From assembly GCF_017566145.1 (NCBI RefSeq), contig NZ_JABFCL010000005.1:106225-170224 (forward strand): a stretch of DNA of 64,000 nt, written 5' to 3'. The stretch is from Bittarella massiliensis (ex Durand et al. 2017). GTDB taxonomy: Bacteria > Bacillota > Clostridia > Oscillospirales > Ruminococcaceae. The position numbers and the translations under genes were made by a program. Below the pieces are notes generated by a model. It was not told the origin of the DNA. It did no database searches and was given only the letters and a program-made list of their open reading frames with translations. Positions 42,843 through 51,347 of the stretch are shown in pieces; the stretch's first letter is position 1; each line of letters starts with the position of its first letter.

Positions 42843-43727
42843 TTACCGGGCCTGCCCGGGGCGGCGACGGCGCTCCTGCTCAAAGGAGAAGCCGCGCCCC
42901 CGCACCTCCCCCACCTCGCTAAGCACCATAAAGGCCTGGGGGTCGATGGCGGTGACCACCGATTTGAGCCGGGCCAGCTCCCGGTTGGAGACCACCGCCA
43001 TCACCACCTGCTGGTTGGCCAGCAGGTAGCCGGTGGTGGCAGCCAGCAGGGTGGTGCCCCGCTCCAACTGCTCTTGAATGGCCTGGCTGATCTCCCGGTA
43101 CTTGGGGCTGATGATCATGGCCTGGGTCTGGCTCTTGCCCAAAAGCAGCACCCGGCTCATCACCAGGGCGCTGATGAGGACTTCCAACACCCCGAAGAGC
43201 ACCTGTTCGGCGCTGGAATAGCCGATCTGGCAGAGCAGGATCACCGTGTCAAAGCCGTACATCAGCCCCGCCAGGGGCAGCCCCATCTTCTCGTGGAGGA
43301 TCACCGGCGGGATGTCCATCCCCCCGGTGGAGGAGCCCACCCGCAGCACCAGGCCGACCCCCAATCCCACCAGCAGCCCGCTGTACACCGTCTGCAGGAG
43401 GATGTTGTCGGTGAAGGAAGTCAGGGCGGGGACAGACTGAAACAGCTTGACAAACAGCGGGTAGAGCACCGAGGAGAGGAGGGTGGACAGGGCAAAGCGC
43501 CGCCCCAAAAAGGCCGCCCCCACGAAAAAGAGGGCGAAGTTGAGGGCCGAGAGCGCCAGGGAGATGTCCACCGGCAGCAGGTGGCTGATGAGCAGGGCCA
43601 GGCCGGTGGCCCCGCCGGAGATCAGCCCGCCCGGCACGATAAAGGCCACCACCCCCAGGGCCAGGATGGCGTTTCCCGCCACGATGAAGGGGACCTTCTT
43701 CCCCTCCTCTTTCCAGTCGATCTTCAT
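42843..43727 (-). CDS. YitT family membrane protein (DUF161 + DUF2179)
   Basis: 294 aa, ATG at 43727. Five to six spans in the N-terminal 200 residues (PFIVAGNAILALGVVAFIVP, GGATGLALLISHLLPVDISL, and GLLVGLGVGLVLRVGSSTGG followed by MDIPP), then a cytoplasmic DUF2179 domain (QAMIISPKYREISQAIQEQL, ERGTTLLAATTGYLLANQQV, VVMAVVSNRELARLKSVVTA). The GGATG and GSSTGGMD motifs are the family marks. The transported compound is not known. Monocistronic. Confidence 0.93.
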   Translation of the reverse strand: MKIDWKEEGKKVPFIVAGNAILALGVVAFIVPGGLISGGATGLALLISHLLPVDISLALSALNFALFFVGAAFLGRRFALSTLLSSVLYPLFVKLFQSVPALTSFTDNILLQTVYSGLLVGLGVGLVLRVGSSTGGMDIPPVILHEKMGLPLAGLMYGFDTVILLCQIGYSSAEQVLFGVLEVLISALVMSRVLLLGKSQTQAMIISPKYREISQAIQEQLERGTTLLAATTGYLLANQQVVMAVVSNRELARLKSVVTAIDPQAFMVLSEVGEVRGRGFSFEQERRRRPGQAR

Positions 43728-43889
43728 CTCCGGTCACGTCCTTTCTCTCTAGCTTTTCCAAACAGAGCCAGTATACGCGATTTGGCCTCATTTTTCAAGA
43801 GTGGGCGCTAAAAAAGAAGGTCTTTCCGTCGATATGGGGCATTCGGCCCGGGCAGGTGGGGAAAATGGCCTGAAAAAGCCGTCTTTTCC

Positions 43890-43919
43890 TTGACAAAGAC
43901 CAGCTGGTGCGTGTACAAT
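43890..43919 (+). promoter_or_regulatory. Promoter of alaS / T-box leader
   Basis: TTGACA (43890-43895), 18-nt spacer, TACAAT (43914-43919). Confidence 0.85.
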
Positions 43920-43923
43920 CATC

Positions 43924-44165
43924 TTTGTGAAAGACGCTGAAGAGGAAGGCTGTGCGCCTCCCCACCCAGAGAGGGGCCCCTGTGCTGAAAGGGCCCTTGG
44001 GAGGGGCGCATGGCTGCCGCCTTGGAGTTTCGCCGGGAGGACCGGCGGCGGGCCCGGCCCCGTTACGGCCGCAAAGAGGCGGGGGCCTTTGTGCCCTGCG
44101 CAATTTGGGTGGTACCGCGGAAACTGACAGCTTTCGTCCCAGAGTGGGGGCGGGGCTGTTTTTTT
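43924..44165 (+). ncRNA. T-box riboswitch of alaS
   Basis: Stem I is closed by GTGCGCCTCCC (43951-43961) with GGGAGGGGCGCAT and carries AGAGAGGGG ... GCTGAAAGG typical of its distal loops. The T-box motif TTTGGGTGGTACCGCG is at 44104-44119. A terminator (ACAGC at 44127 with GCTGT at 44155-44159, then T7) ends the leader. Uncharged tRNA-Ala should stabilise the antiterminator. Ala codons GCC are present after stem I, but I cannot place the specifier with certainty. Confidence 0.92.
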
Positions 44166-44235
44166 GTGCGGTGCGGCCGCTGGCTGGAGCAGGGCCCTTC
44201 GGCGCAACCAACGAGAAAAGAGGAGCGAGTCGATC

Positions 44236-46890
44236 GTGAAATGGACTGGACTGAATCAACTGCGGGAAGAGTTTCTCGCCTTTTTTGAGGAGAAGGGCCA
44301 CACCCGTCTCCCCAGCGCCCCGCTGGTGCCCCAGGGGGACAACAGCCTCCTGCTCATCAACTCGGGGATGGCCCCTTTGAAAAAGTACTTCCTCGGACAG
44401 GAGACCCCGCCCAACGTCCGGGTCACCACCTGCCAGAAGTGCATCCGCACCCCCGACATCGAGCAGGTGGGCAAGACCGCCCGCCACGGCACCTACTTTG
44501 AGATGCTGGGCAACTTCTCCTTTGGCAACTATTTTAAGAAAGAGGCCATCGCCTGGGCCTGGGAGTTCATCACCCAGCGGCTGGAGATTCCGGTGGACAA
44601 GCTCTGGGTCACCATCTACCTGGACGACGACGAGGCTTACGACATCTGGACCAAGGAGATCGGCGTGGCCCCTGAGCGGGTGGTTCGCCTGGGCAAGGAG
44701 GACAACTTCTGGGAGATCGGCGCCGGTCCCTGCGGCCCCTGCTCCGAAATCTACTTTGACCGGGGCGAGAAGTACGGCTGCGGCAGCCCCGACTGCGGTC
44801 CCGGCTGTGAGTGCGACCGCTTCATGGAGTTTTGGAACCTGGTGTTCTCCCAATTCGTCAACGACGGCGAGGGCAACTACACCGAGATGGAGCACAAGAA
44901 CATCGATACCGGCATGGGCCTTGAGCGCCTCGCCTGCCTGATGCAGGGGGTGGACAACCTCTTTGAGGTGGACACCGTCCAGAACATCATGAAGCACATC
45001 AGCAAGATCGCCGGCGTCCACTACGGCGAAAACCCCCGCACCGACGTCTCCCTGCGGGTGGTGACCGACCACATCCGCTCCACCGTCTTTATGGTCTCTG
45101 ACGGGGTGGTGCCGCAAAACGAGGGCCGGGGCTATGTGCTGCGCCGGCTGCTGCGCCGGGCAGCCCGCCACGGACGGCTGCTGGGCATCGACCGGGCCTT
45201 CCTCTACCAGGTCTGTGATACCGTCATCGACGAGAACATCGGCGCCTACCCCGAGTTGGGCGAGAAGCGGGAGTACATCAAAAAGGTCATCCAGAACGAA
45301 GAGCTCCGCTTTGAAAAGACCATCGACCAGGGGATGGAGTTGCTGGCCACCATGCTCGACCACATCAGCGCCGAGCAGATCAAGGCCGGCAAAGCGGTCC
45401 TTCCCGGGGACAAGGCCTTCAAGCTCTACGACACCTTCGGCTTCCCCATCGACCTGGTGCGGGAGATCGTGGCCGAGCGGGAGATCGAACTGGACGAAGC
45501 GACCTTCAACGAGCTGATGGAGCAACAGCGCCAGCGGGCCCGCGCCGCCAGGGAGCAGATGGACACCATCGCCTGGTCGGAGGACGTCACCGCCGAACTG
45601 GATCTGCCCCGCACCGAGTTTGTGGGCTATGAAAAGCTGGACGCGGTGGCCCGTCTGGCCTGTATCATCGCGGGCGGCCAGCTGGCTGACAGCGTCGCCG
45701 CCGGGGAGCAGGCCACCCTCATCTTTGACACCACCCCCTTCTACGCCGAGAGCGGCGGTCAGGTGGGCGACCGGGGCGCCATCACCGGCGAGGGAATCGC
45801 CGCCCTGGTGGAGGGCTGCACCAAGTCCCCCACCGGCCAGTACCTCCACACCGTCACCGTGCAGTGCGGCACCCTCCACACCGGCGACGCCTTGCGCCTC
45901 TCGGTGGACAGGGACTACCGCGCCGCCGTGGCCCGCAACCACACCTCCGCCCATCTGCTGCAGGCCGCCCTGCGGGAGGTGCTGGGCGAACATGTCCACC
46001 AGGCCGGTCAGCTGGTCACCAAGGACCGCGTCCGCTTTGACTTCTCCCACTTCTCGGCCATGAGCGGGTTGGAACTGGCCCAGGTGGAGGAGCTGGTCAA
46101 CCGCAAGATCATGGAGGCTGTGCCCACCGATGTGCGGGAGATGCCCCTTGAAGAGGCCAAGCAGCTGGGGGCCATGGCCCTCTTTGGCGAGAAGTACGGC
46201 GACACCGTTCGGGTCTGCTCGGTGGGGGATTTCTCCCGCGAGTTCTGTGGCGGCACCCATGTGAAGAACACCGGCTGTATCGGGCTGTTTAAGATCCTCT
46301 CCGAGAGCTCGGTGGCCGCCGGCGTCCGCCGGATCGAGGCCGTGACCGGCTTTGGCGTCATCCGCCAGTTTGACTCCAACCAGGAGGCCATTGAGCAGGC
46401 CGCCCGGGCGCTGAAACTGCAAAACCCCGCCGACTTGGTGGAGAAGGCCGAGTCGGTGATGGGAGAGCTCAAGCGCTGCGGCAAGCAGATCGAGGAGCTG
46501 GGCAGCCAGCTGGCCGCCATCCAGATGGACAGCCTCTTCGAGCAGGCCACCGAGGTGGGAAATGTGCGGCTGGTCAGCGCCTCCTTCACCGGCACCGACG
46601 CCAAGAGCCTGCGCTCAATGGGCGAGCGGGTGCGGGATAAAGCGCCGCGGATGGTGGCCGTCCTCTCCACCGTGGTGGACGGCAAGGGCACCATCTGCGT
46701 CTCCTGCGGCAAAGAGGCCGTCGAGGCCGGGGTCCATGCCGGCAACCTGGTCAAGGAGATCGCCAAACTGGCTGGGGGCAGCGGCGGCGGCCGGGCCGAC
46801 AACGCCATGGCCGGTGTCAAGGAGATTTTCAAAATCGACGAGGCCATCGCCCAGGTGCCCAGCATCATCGCCCGGATGATCGCTCGCTAG
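44236..46890 (+). CDS. alaS: Alanyl-tRNA synthetase
   Basis: 884 aa from GTG at 44236; GAGGAG is about 11 nt upstream. Class II motifs: HTRLPSAPLVPQGDNSLLLI, YFEMLGNFSFGNYFKKEAI, GAGPCGPCSEIYFD and NIDTGMGLERLACL. The editing/C-domain has NHTSAHLL and CGGTHVKNTGCIG with the Zn ligands. C-Ala domain end: GGSGGGRADNAMAGVK. Full length. Under T-box control. Confidence 0.97.
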   Translation: MKWTGLNQLREEFLAFFEEKGHTRLPSAPLVPQGDNSLLLINSGMAPLKKYFLGQETPPNVRVTTCQKCIRTPDIEQVGKTARHGTYFEMLGNFSFGNYFKKEAIAWAWEFITQRLEIPVDKLWVTIYLDDDEAYDIWTKEIGVAPERVVRLGKEDNFWEIGAGPCGPCSEIYFDRGEKYGCGSPDCGPGCECDRFMEFWNLVFSQFVNDGEGNYTEMEHKNIDTGMGLERLACLMQGVDNLFEVDTVQNIMKHISKIAGVHYGENPRTDVSLRVVTDHIRSTVFMVSDGVVPQNEGRGYVLRRLLRRAARHGRLLGIDRAFLYQVCDTVIDENIGAYPELGEKREYIKKVIQNEELRFEKTIDQGMELLATMLDHISAEQIKAGKAVLPGDKAFKLYDTFGFPIDLVREIVAEREIELDEATFNELMEQQRQRARAAREQMDTIAWSEDVTAELDLPRTEFVGYEKLDAVARLACIIAGGQLADSVAAGEQATLIFDTTPFYAESGGQVGDRGAITGEGIAALVEGCTKSPTGQYLHTVTVQCGTLHTGDALRLSVDRDYRAAVARNHTSAHLLQAALREVLGEHVHQAGQLVTKDRVRFDFSHFSAMSGLELAQVEELVNRKIMEAVPTDVREMPLEEAKQLGAMALFGEKYGDTVRVCSVGDFSREFCGGTHVKNTGCIGLFKILSESSVAAGVRRIEAVTGFGVIRQFDSNQEAIEQAARALKLQNPADLVEKAESVMGELKRCGKQIEELGSQLAAIQMDSLFEQATEVGNVRLVSASFTGTDAKSLRSMGERVRDKAPRMVAVLSTVVDGKGTICVSCGKEAVEAGVHAGNLVKEIAKLAGGSGGGRADNAMAGVKEIFKIDEAIAQVPSIIARMIAR

Positions 46891-46998
46891 CGGGTTTTTC
46901 GCCCTGCCTTTGGCGGGGCGCGGCGTTTAAAGTTTACCCAAAATCGTCCGGCGGGCGGGGGAGAGCCCCGGCACGCCGAGAGAAGGGAGGAGTGCACA

Positions 46999-47337
46999 GT
47001 GGATTGCCTTTTTTGCAAGATCGCAGCGGGGGAGATCCCCTCGAAAAAGCTCTATGAGGACGATTCTATCTTGGCCTTTTACGATGTCGACCCCCAGGCG
47101 CCGGTTCACTTTCTGGTCGTTCCCAAGGCCCATGTCGCCAGCTGTGACCAGCTGACCGAAGAAAACAGCGCCGTTGTCGCCCACATCTTTGCCACCATTG
47201 CCAAACTGGCAGGGGAGTTGGGATTGAAAGACGGCTACCGCATCGTCAACAACTGCGGCAAAGACGGCGGCCAGACGGTGGGGCACCTGCACTTTCACGT
47301 GTTGGCCGGCCGCTCGCTGGCCTGGCCCCCGGGCTAA
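46999..47337 (+). CDS. hinT: HIT-family nucleotide-binding protein (HinT)
   Basis: 112 aa from GTG at 46999, AAGGGAGGAG upstream. VDCLFCKIAAGEIPSKKLYE, ILAFYDVDPQAPVHFLVVPK and the histidine triad GQTVGHLHFHVLAGR (HxHxH). Purine nucleoside phosphoramidase of the HinT type, cytoplasmic. 108 nt after alaS and ends at a strong terminator; probably co-transcribed with alaS. Confidence 0.95.
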   Translation: MDCLFCKIAAGEIPSKKLYEDDSILAFYDVDPQAPVHFLVVPKAHVASCDQLTEENSAVVAHIFATIAKLAGELGLKDGYRIVNNCGKDGGQTVGHLHFHVLAGRSLAWPPG

Positions 47338-47365
47338 TTGTTCTGCCCCCGCGCACATCTCGATT

Positions 47366-47399
47366 AAAAAGCTGGACGCAGTCGCGTCCAGCTTTTTTG
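47366..47399 (+). terminator. Terminator after hinT
   Basis: 14-bp stem AAAAAGCTGGACGC / GCGTCCAGCTTTTT, AGTC loop, T6. Confidence 0.93.
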
Positions 47400-47421
47400 T
47401 CCTCTTTTCCCCCAAGTGGCG

Positions 47422-47466
47422 GGTGCGAACCCCAAGAGAACATCTATCTGCCAGGAGGTTCGCACC
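47422..47466. repeat. 10-bp inverted repeat before the CRISPR leader
   Basis: GGTGCGAACC (47422-47431) and GGTTCGCACC (47457-47466), 25 nt apart. Confidence 0.7.
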
Positions 47467-47469
47467 GCA

Positions 47470-47591
47470 AATCTTTGGTTGCTTGCAGTTAAGTGGGAAA
47501 GTATGGAAAAAAGAAATTTAAATTTGACAGGATTTTGTGAAAAGGGTATCCTAAATGGGAAAGCAGTACCTTGTTTTTGTGCTGTTTTGCT
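47470..47591 (+). promoter_or_regulatory. CRISPR leader with promoter
   Basis: AT-rich stretch directly before the first repeat. TTGACA at 47524-47529, 17-nt spacer, TATCCT at 47547-47552, a good promoter pointing into the array. The end (TTGTTTTTGTGCTGTTTTGCT) adjoins the first repeat as leaders do. Confidence 0.7.
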
Positions 47592-47745
47592 GTCGTCCCC
47601 CACGCGGGGACGTGGATTGAAATTCGGCGTAGGTCAGGGTGACCCACCGGCATCGCTCGTCGTCCCCCACGCGGGGACGTGGATTGAAATACAGAGGACA
47701 CAGTAACCACTCGCGGGAAGGTTGGGTCGTCCCCCACGCGGGGAC
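47592..47745 (+). CRISPR. Short orphan type I-C-like CRISPR array (2 full repeats, 1 degenerate, 2 spacers)
   Basis: Repeat unit of 32 nt, beginning GTCGTCCCCCACGCGGGG and ending ACGTGGATTGAAAT, occurs identically at 47592-47623 and 47659-47690. A third copy (47726-47745) keeps only the first 20 nt, the usual decay at the leader-distal end. Two spacers, 47624-47658 and 47691-47725, are both 35 nt. The repeat, with its CCCCCACGCGGGG hairpin and ATTGAAAT end, is of the type I-C family. No cas genes are within the window. Confidence 0.9.
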
Positions 47746-47834
47746 ACAACCTAAAGATTCAGCGCCTACACAGACACAGCCGCCCCACGCGAACCTCTCA
47801 TCCCCAAGCGCCCTCCCTCTCAAACACTCGCAGC
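47746..47834. other. Array-distal flank
   Basis: No further repeat copy, gene or promoter seen; C/A-rich sequence between the degenerate repeat and the terminator. Confidence 0.5.
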
Positions 47835-47877
47835 AAAAGGGAGCCGGAGCAGTATTTGCTGCTCCGGCTCCCTTTTA
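47835..47877. terminator. Bidirectional terminator between CRISPR array and dehydrogenase gene
   Basis: Perfect 18-bp stem AAAAGGGAGCCGGAGCAG / CTGCTCCGGCTCCCTTTT, 6-nt loop. Confidence 0.92.
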
Positions 47878-47900
47878 TCCACTTAATCAGCCAATTGCGG

Positions 47901-48851
47901 TCAGACGATGACGTTGCGGGGTTCTCCCCGGCAGAAGGCGGCGATGTTTTCCCCCAATAAATTGACAAGGCGCTGGCGGGTCTCCAACCCCTTCCAACCC
48001 ATGTGGGGGGTGAGAATCACGTTGTCCAGGGTGTAGAGTGGGTTGTCTGGCCGCGGGGGCTCCTGCTCCAATACATCCAGTCCAGCCCCGGCAATCTGCC
48101 GGGCAGTCAGGGCCCGAATGAGGGCGGGCTCGTCGATCAGGGCTCCGCGGGAGGTGTTGACGAGGAAGGCGGTCGGCTTCATCTTGGCGAGGGCTGCCTG
48201 GTCAATGATGTGGCGGGTCTGCTCGGTGAGGGGGCAGTGGAGGGTCACGGCGTCGCTCTCCCGCAGCAGGGTGTCGAGGGGAACATAGCGCACCCCCTCC
48301 TCGTCGGGCCGGGGGGTGCGGGTGTAGGCCAGCACCTCCATGTCAAAGGCGTGGGCCAGGCGGGTGACCGCCCGGCCGATGTGTCCGGCCCCGATGACCC
48401 CCAGGGTCTTGCCATTGAGTTCCAGGTGGTCGACCTGGAGAAACTGCTCAAAATTGCTGTGATCGCCCCGGCAGAGCATGGCCTGCTGCTTTTGCATGGA
48501 GGAGAAGAGGCCGAGCAGCAGCAAAAAGACGGTGTGCGCCACCCGCTGGGTGCTGTAAGCGGGGATGTTGCAGACAGTGATACCCCGCGCCTTGGCGGCG
48601 TCCAGGTCGATGTTGTTGTAGCCGGTCCCCGCCTCGCAGAGGAGCTTGACCGAATCGGGGAACCGGCGGATGCTCTCGGCGGAGACAGGCATCTCCTTGG
48701 TCACCACAATGTCGTATCCCTGAATGCGCTCCAACAGCTGCCCCTCGTCGGTGGCGCCGTAAACGGTGACTTGAGAAGCGATGTGGGAGAAGTCGATCTT
48801 GCCGTCGTAGTTGATGCGATCGGCGTTGAGAACCACGGTTTTATCCTTCAC
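47901..48851 (-). CDS. D-isomer-specific 2-hydroxyacid dehydrogenase
   Basis: 316 aa from GTG at 48851; the frame is open further upstream, but the added residues do not resemble the family. Rossmann motif LGVIGAGHIGRAVTRLA, substrate/catalytic residues in EAGTGYNNIDLDAAKARGI, NTSRGALIDEPAL (Arg), LDVLEQEPP (Glu) and TPHMGWKG (His). NAD(P)-dependent reduction of a 2-oxoacid to a D-2-hydroxyacid; glycerate/hydroxypyruvate-like. The RBS (AGAAGG) is weak. The long leader before it is noted separately. Confidence 0.93.
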   Translation of the reverse strand: MKDKTVVLNADRINYDGKIDFSHIASQVTVYGATDEGQLLERIQGYDIVVTKEMPVSAESIRRFPDSVKLLCEAGTGYNNIDLDAAKARGITVCNIPAYSTQRVAHTVFLLLLGLFSSMQKQQAMLCRGDHSNFEQFLQVDHLELNGKTLGVIGAGHIGRAVTRLAHAFDMEVLAYTRTPRPDEEGVRYVPLDTLLRESDAVTLHCPLTEQTRHIIDQAALAKMKPTAFLVNTSRGALIDEPALIRALTARQIAGAGLDVLEQEPPRPDNPLYTLDNVILTPHMGWKGLETRQRLVNLLGENIAAFCRGEPRNVIV

Positions 48852-49266
48852 AAAAGTGCCTTCTTTCTCTCTTGATGATTTGGCATCCCCCTGCCAAAAC
48901 AGGCGCTCTACCACCTCTGGAACGGGGAGCCGGACAGCATGGGCGGCTTCCAGTTTGCGGGGCGGGGGCCCAGCAGATCCACCGCCCGGCGGCAACCCCC
49001 TGCAAGCGCAAGGGGATCGCCGGAGGGCAGGTGTTGCACACAGCGGGATCGGGCCATCGGGCAGGGAACAAAGGGCATTTGCCCACCTGCCTGGCCATTA
49101 TACCACAAGCAGCAGCAGCCGGGTACAGGAAGCTGTGGAAAAGGGAAGAATATGGGCAAAAAATGGCCCTGAGGTGGCCGCAAAAGGGAGAAGGTGAACC
49201 CCGTGTAAACGCTGCCTGAAAAGTCGGGGAGAAAATGAATTTTCCGTGATAAACCGCCCCCATTTC
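48852..49266 (-). other. Gene-free stretch: long leader of the hydroxyacid dehydrogenase gene
   Basis: TGGTATAAT on the minus strand (TATAAT at 49097-49102) would start a leader of about 240 nt before the GTG at 48851. The leader has several G/C-rich hairpins (for example CCCCTTGCGCTTGCAGGGG near 49002-49020). No riboswitch class is recognised and no coding frame is convincing. The rest up to 49266 shows nothing more. Confidence 0.45.
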
Positions 49267-49295
49267 TTGACAGGCCATGGGGAAACGATTACAAT
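49267..49295 (+). promoter_or_regulatory. Promoter of the DegT-PGT pair
   Basis: TTGACA (49267-49272), 17-nt spacer, TACAAT (49290-49295). Confidence 0.85.
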
Positions 49296-49396
49296 TGATT
49301 CAAGCAAGGTCGGCCCAATGCTGCCTCGGGCAGGGTGCCGTCCTTTCTTCTGTGGCTTATCCACCGAGTAATCAAGAGAAATGAGTGCGATTTGTA

Positions 49397-50596
49397 ATGA
49401 AAATTCCCTTTTCTCCCCCGGATATTAGCGAACAGGACATCGCCAATGTAGTCGATGCCCTCCGTTCGGGTTGGATCACCACCGGCCCCAAGACCAAACA
49501 GCTGGAAAAAGACCTCTCCGCCTACTGCGGCACCTCCCACACCGCCTGCCTCAACTCGGCCACCGCCGCGCTGGAACTCTCCCTGCGGGTACTGGGCATC
49601 GGCCCGGGGGATGAGGTCATCACTTCTGCATATACCTATACGGCCTCCTGCAGCGTCATCTGCCACGTGGGGGCCACCCCGGTCCTCGTCGATGTGGACG
49701 AGGGCTGCTACCACATGTCGGCCGCCAACCTGGAAAAGGCCATTACCCCCAAAACCAAGGCGGTCATTCCGGTAGACATCGGCGGGGTGCCCGCCGACTA
49801 CGACGCCATCTTCTCGGTGCTGGAGCAAAAAAAGGACCTCTTCACCCCGTCTAACGACCTGCAAAGGGCCATCGGCCGGGTGGCCGTGGTGGCGGACGCC
49901 GCTCACTCGGTGGGGGCCACCTACAAGGGCAGACGGATCGGCTCTGTGGCCGACTTCACCTGTTTTTCCTTCCACGCGGTGAAAAACCTCACCACCGCCG
50001 AGGGGGGGAGCGCCACCTGGCTGGACTTCCCCGGCATCGATGGAGAGGAAATCTACCGCCAGTTCATGCTGCTCTCCCTGCACGGGCAGACCAAAGATGC
50101 CCTCTCCAAAACCAAGTTGGGCGCTTGGGAGTACGACATCGTCTCCCCGGCCTACAAGTGCAATATGACCGATATTCTGGCGGGCTTGGGCCAGAGCCAG
50201 TTGGAGCGCTATCCCCAGCTGCTGGCCGAGCGCCGCTCCGTGGTCGCGCGCTACGACGCCGCCCTTGCCGGCAAGCTGGAGATCATGCCCCACTACACCG
50301 GGGAATACCAGTCCTCCGGCCACCTCTACCTGACCCGGGTTCCCGGGTACAGCCTGGAAAAGAGGAACGCCCTCATCGAGCGCATCGCCGAAAAGGGGGT
50401 CGCCACCAACGTCCACTACAAGCCGCTGCCGCTGCTGAGCGCCTATAAAAATTTGGGCTTTGACATTGCCGATTACCCCAACGCCTACGCCCAGTTTGTA
50501 AACGAGGTGACCCTCCCCCTGTACAGCACCCTCACCGACGAGCAGGTGGACTATGTGATCGCGGCGGTCTTGCAAAGCATTGAGGAAGATGTATGA
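49397..50596 (+). CDS. DegT/DnrJ/EryC1-family sugar aminotransferase
   Basis: 399 aa from ATG at 49397 (MKIPFSPPDISEQDI, the usual family start; a GTG at 49385 also exists). PLP enzyme: GSGW-like RSGWITTGPKTKQLE, NSATAALELSLRVLGIGPGD, DAAHSVGATYKGRRIGS and the Schiff-base Lys in CFSFHAVKNLTTAEGG. It aminates a nucleotide-linked keto-sugar for surface glycan or glycoprotein synthesis. It overlaps the next gene by 4 bp (ATGA), a coupled pair. Confidence 0.94.
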   Translation: MKIPFSPPDISEQDIANVVDALRSGWITTGPKTKQLEKDLSAYCGTSHTACLNSATAALELSLRVLGIGPGDEVITSAYTYTASCSVICHVGATPVLVDVDEGCYHMSAANLEKAITPKTKAVIPVDIGGVPADYDAIFSVLEQKKDLFTPSNDLQRAIGRVAVVADAAHSVGATYKGRRIGSVADFTCFSFHAVKNLTTAEGGSATWLDFPGIDGEEIYRQFMLLSLHGQTKDALSKTKLGAWEYDIVSPAYKCNMTDILAGLGQSQLERYPQLLAERRSVVARYDAALAGKLEIMPHYTGEYQSSGHLYLTRVPGYSLEKRNALIERIAEKGVATNVHYKPLPLLSAYKNLGFDIADYPNAYAQFVNEVTLPLYSTLTDEQVDYVIAAVLQSIEEDV

Positions 50597-51294
50597 TACC
50601 AGGGAAACTGACGGGGGCAATGGACGCCCCCATCATCCACCAATACAGGGACAGGCTGCTCAAAAAAAGGGGGAGCCTTCTCTGCAAGCGGGCCTTTGAC
50701 CTGATCGTCAGCGCCCTGATGCTCATCTGCCTGTCGCCGCTGCTGCTGGTGTTGGCGATCGTCATCAAGTGCGACTCCCGCGGGCCGGTCTTTTTCCGGC
50801 AGGAGCGGATCACCACCGGCGGCAAGCCCTTTCGCATCTTCAAGTTTCGCACCATGGTGCAGGATGCGGACAAGTTGGGCAGCGCCGTCACCGCCCCCGG
50901 GGACAGCCGGGTCACCCGAGTGGGGGACAAGCTGCGCGTCTACCGGCTGGACGAACTGCCCCAGCTCATCAACGTCTTTTTGGGGCAGATGACTTTTGTG
51001 GGCACCCGCCCCGAGGTGCCCCAGTACGTGGACGCCTACACCGACGAGATGCGGGCCACCCTGCTATTGCCGGCGGGGATCACCTCCAACGCCAGCATCA
51101 AGTTCAAGGACGAACAGACCATCCTCAACCAGGCCATGGAGGAGGGCTGTGGCGACATTGACCAGGCCTATGTCACCCGGGTACTGCCCGCTAAGATGCG
51201 CTACAACCTGGAATACCTGCAAAACTTCGGCCTCGGAGAGGACTTGAAGTTGATGTGGAAAACCGTCATGGGGGTTTTCTTTCACCAGGATTAA
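50593..51294 (+). CDS. Bacterial sugar transferase (polyprenyl-phosphate phosphoglycosyl transferase)
   Basis: 233 aa, ATG at 50593. One membrane/re-entrant segment (LIVSALMLICLSPLLLVLAI), then the PglC-like core: KCDSRGPVFFRQERITTGGK, FRIFKFRTM, YRLDELPQLINVFLGQMTFV and GTRPEVP. It moves a sugar phosphate from UDP-sugar to undecaprenyl phosphate. Together with the aminotransferase it would make an aminosugar-linked lipid carrier. No other glycan genes are adjacent, unlike a typical capsule locus. Confidence 0.94.
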   Translation: MIPGKLTGAMDAPIIHQYRDRLLKKRGSLLCKRAFDLIVSALMLICLSPLLLVLAIVIKCDSRGPVFFRQERITTGGKPFRIFKFRTMVQDADKLGSAVTAPGDSRVTRVGDKLRVYRLDELPQLINVFLGQMTFVGTRPEVPQYVDAYTDEMRATLLLPAGITSNASIKFKDEQTILNQAMEEGCGDIDQAYVTRVLPAKMRYNLEYLQNFGLGEDLKLMWKTVMGVFFHQD

Positions 51295-51298
51295 AGCG

Positions 51299-51338
51299 AA
51301 AAAAGAGTGTGCGAATTGCATTCGCACACTCTTTTTTT
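51299..51338. terminator. Bidirectional terminator after the PGT gene
   Basis: Stem AAAAAGAGTGTGCGAA / TTCGCACACTCTTTTT, TTGCA loop region, T7. Confidence 0.92.
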
Positions 51339-51347
51339 GCCAGTCGC

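Noticed and set aside
43795..46422. Open reading frame of 875 codons antisense to alaS
   Set aside because: alaS is unmistakable; the antisense frame is His/Val/Gly-rich, lacks an RBS and family motifs, and is a result of high GC at third positions.
48880..48960. tRNA-like segment on the minus strand (GGTGGTAGAGCGCC)
   Set aside because: It resembles a D arm, but no T arm, acceptor stem or CCA-proximal pairing follows.
48872..49219. 115-codon plus-strand frame in the gap before the DegT gene
   Set aside because: No RBS, low-complexity GC-driven composition, overlaps the leader on the other strand.
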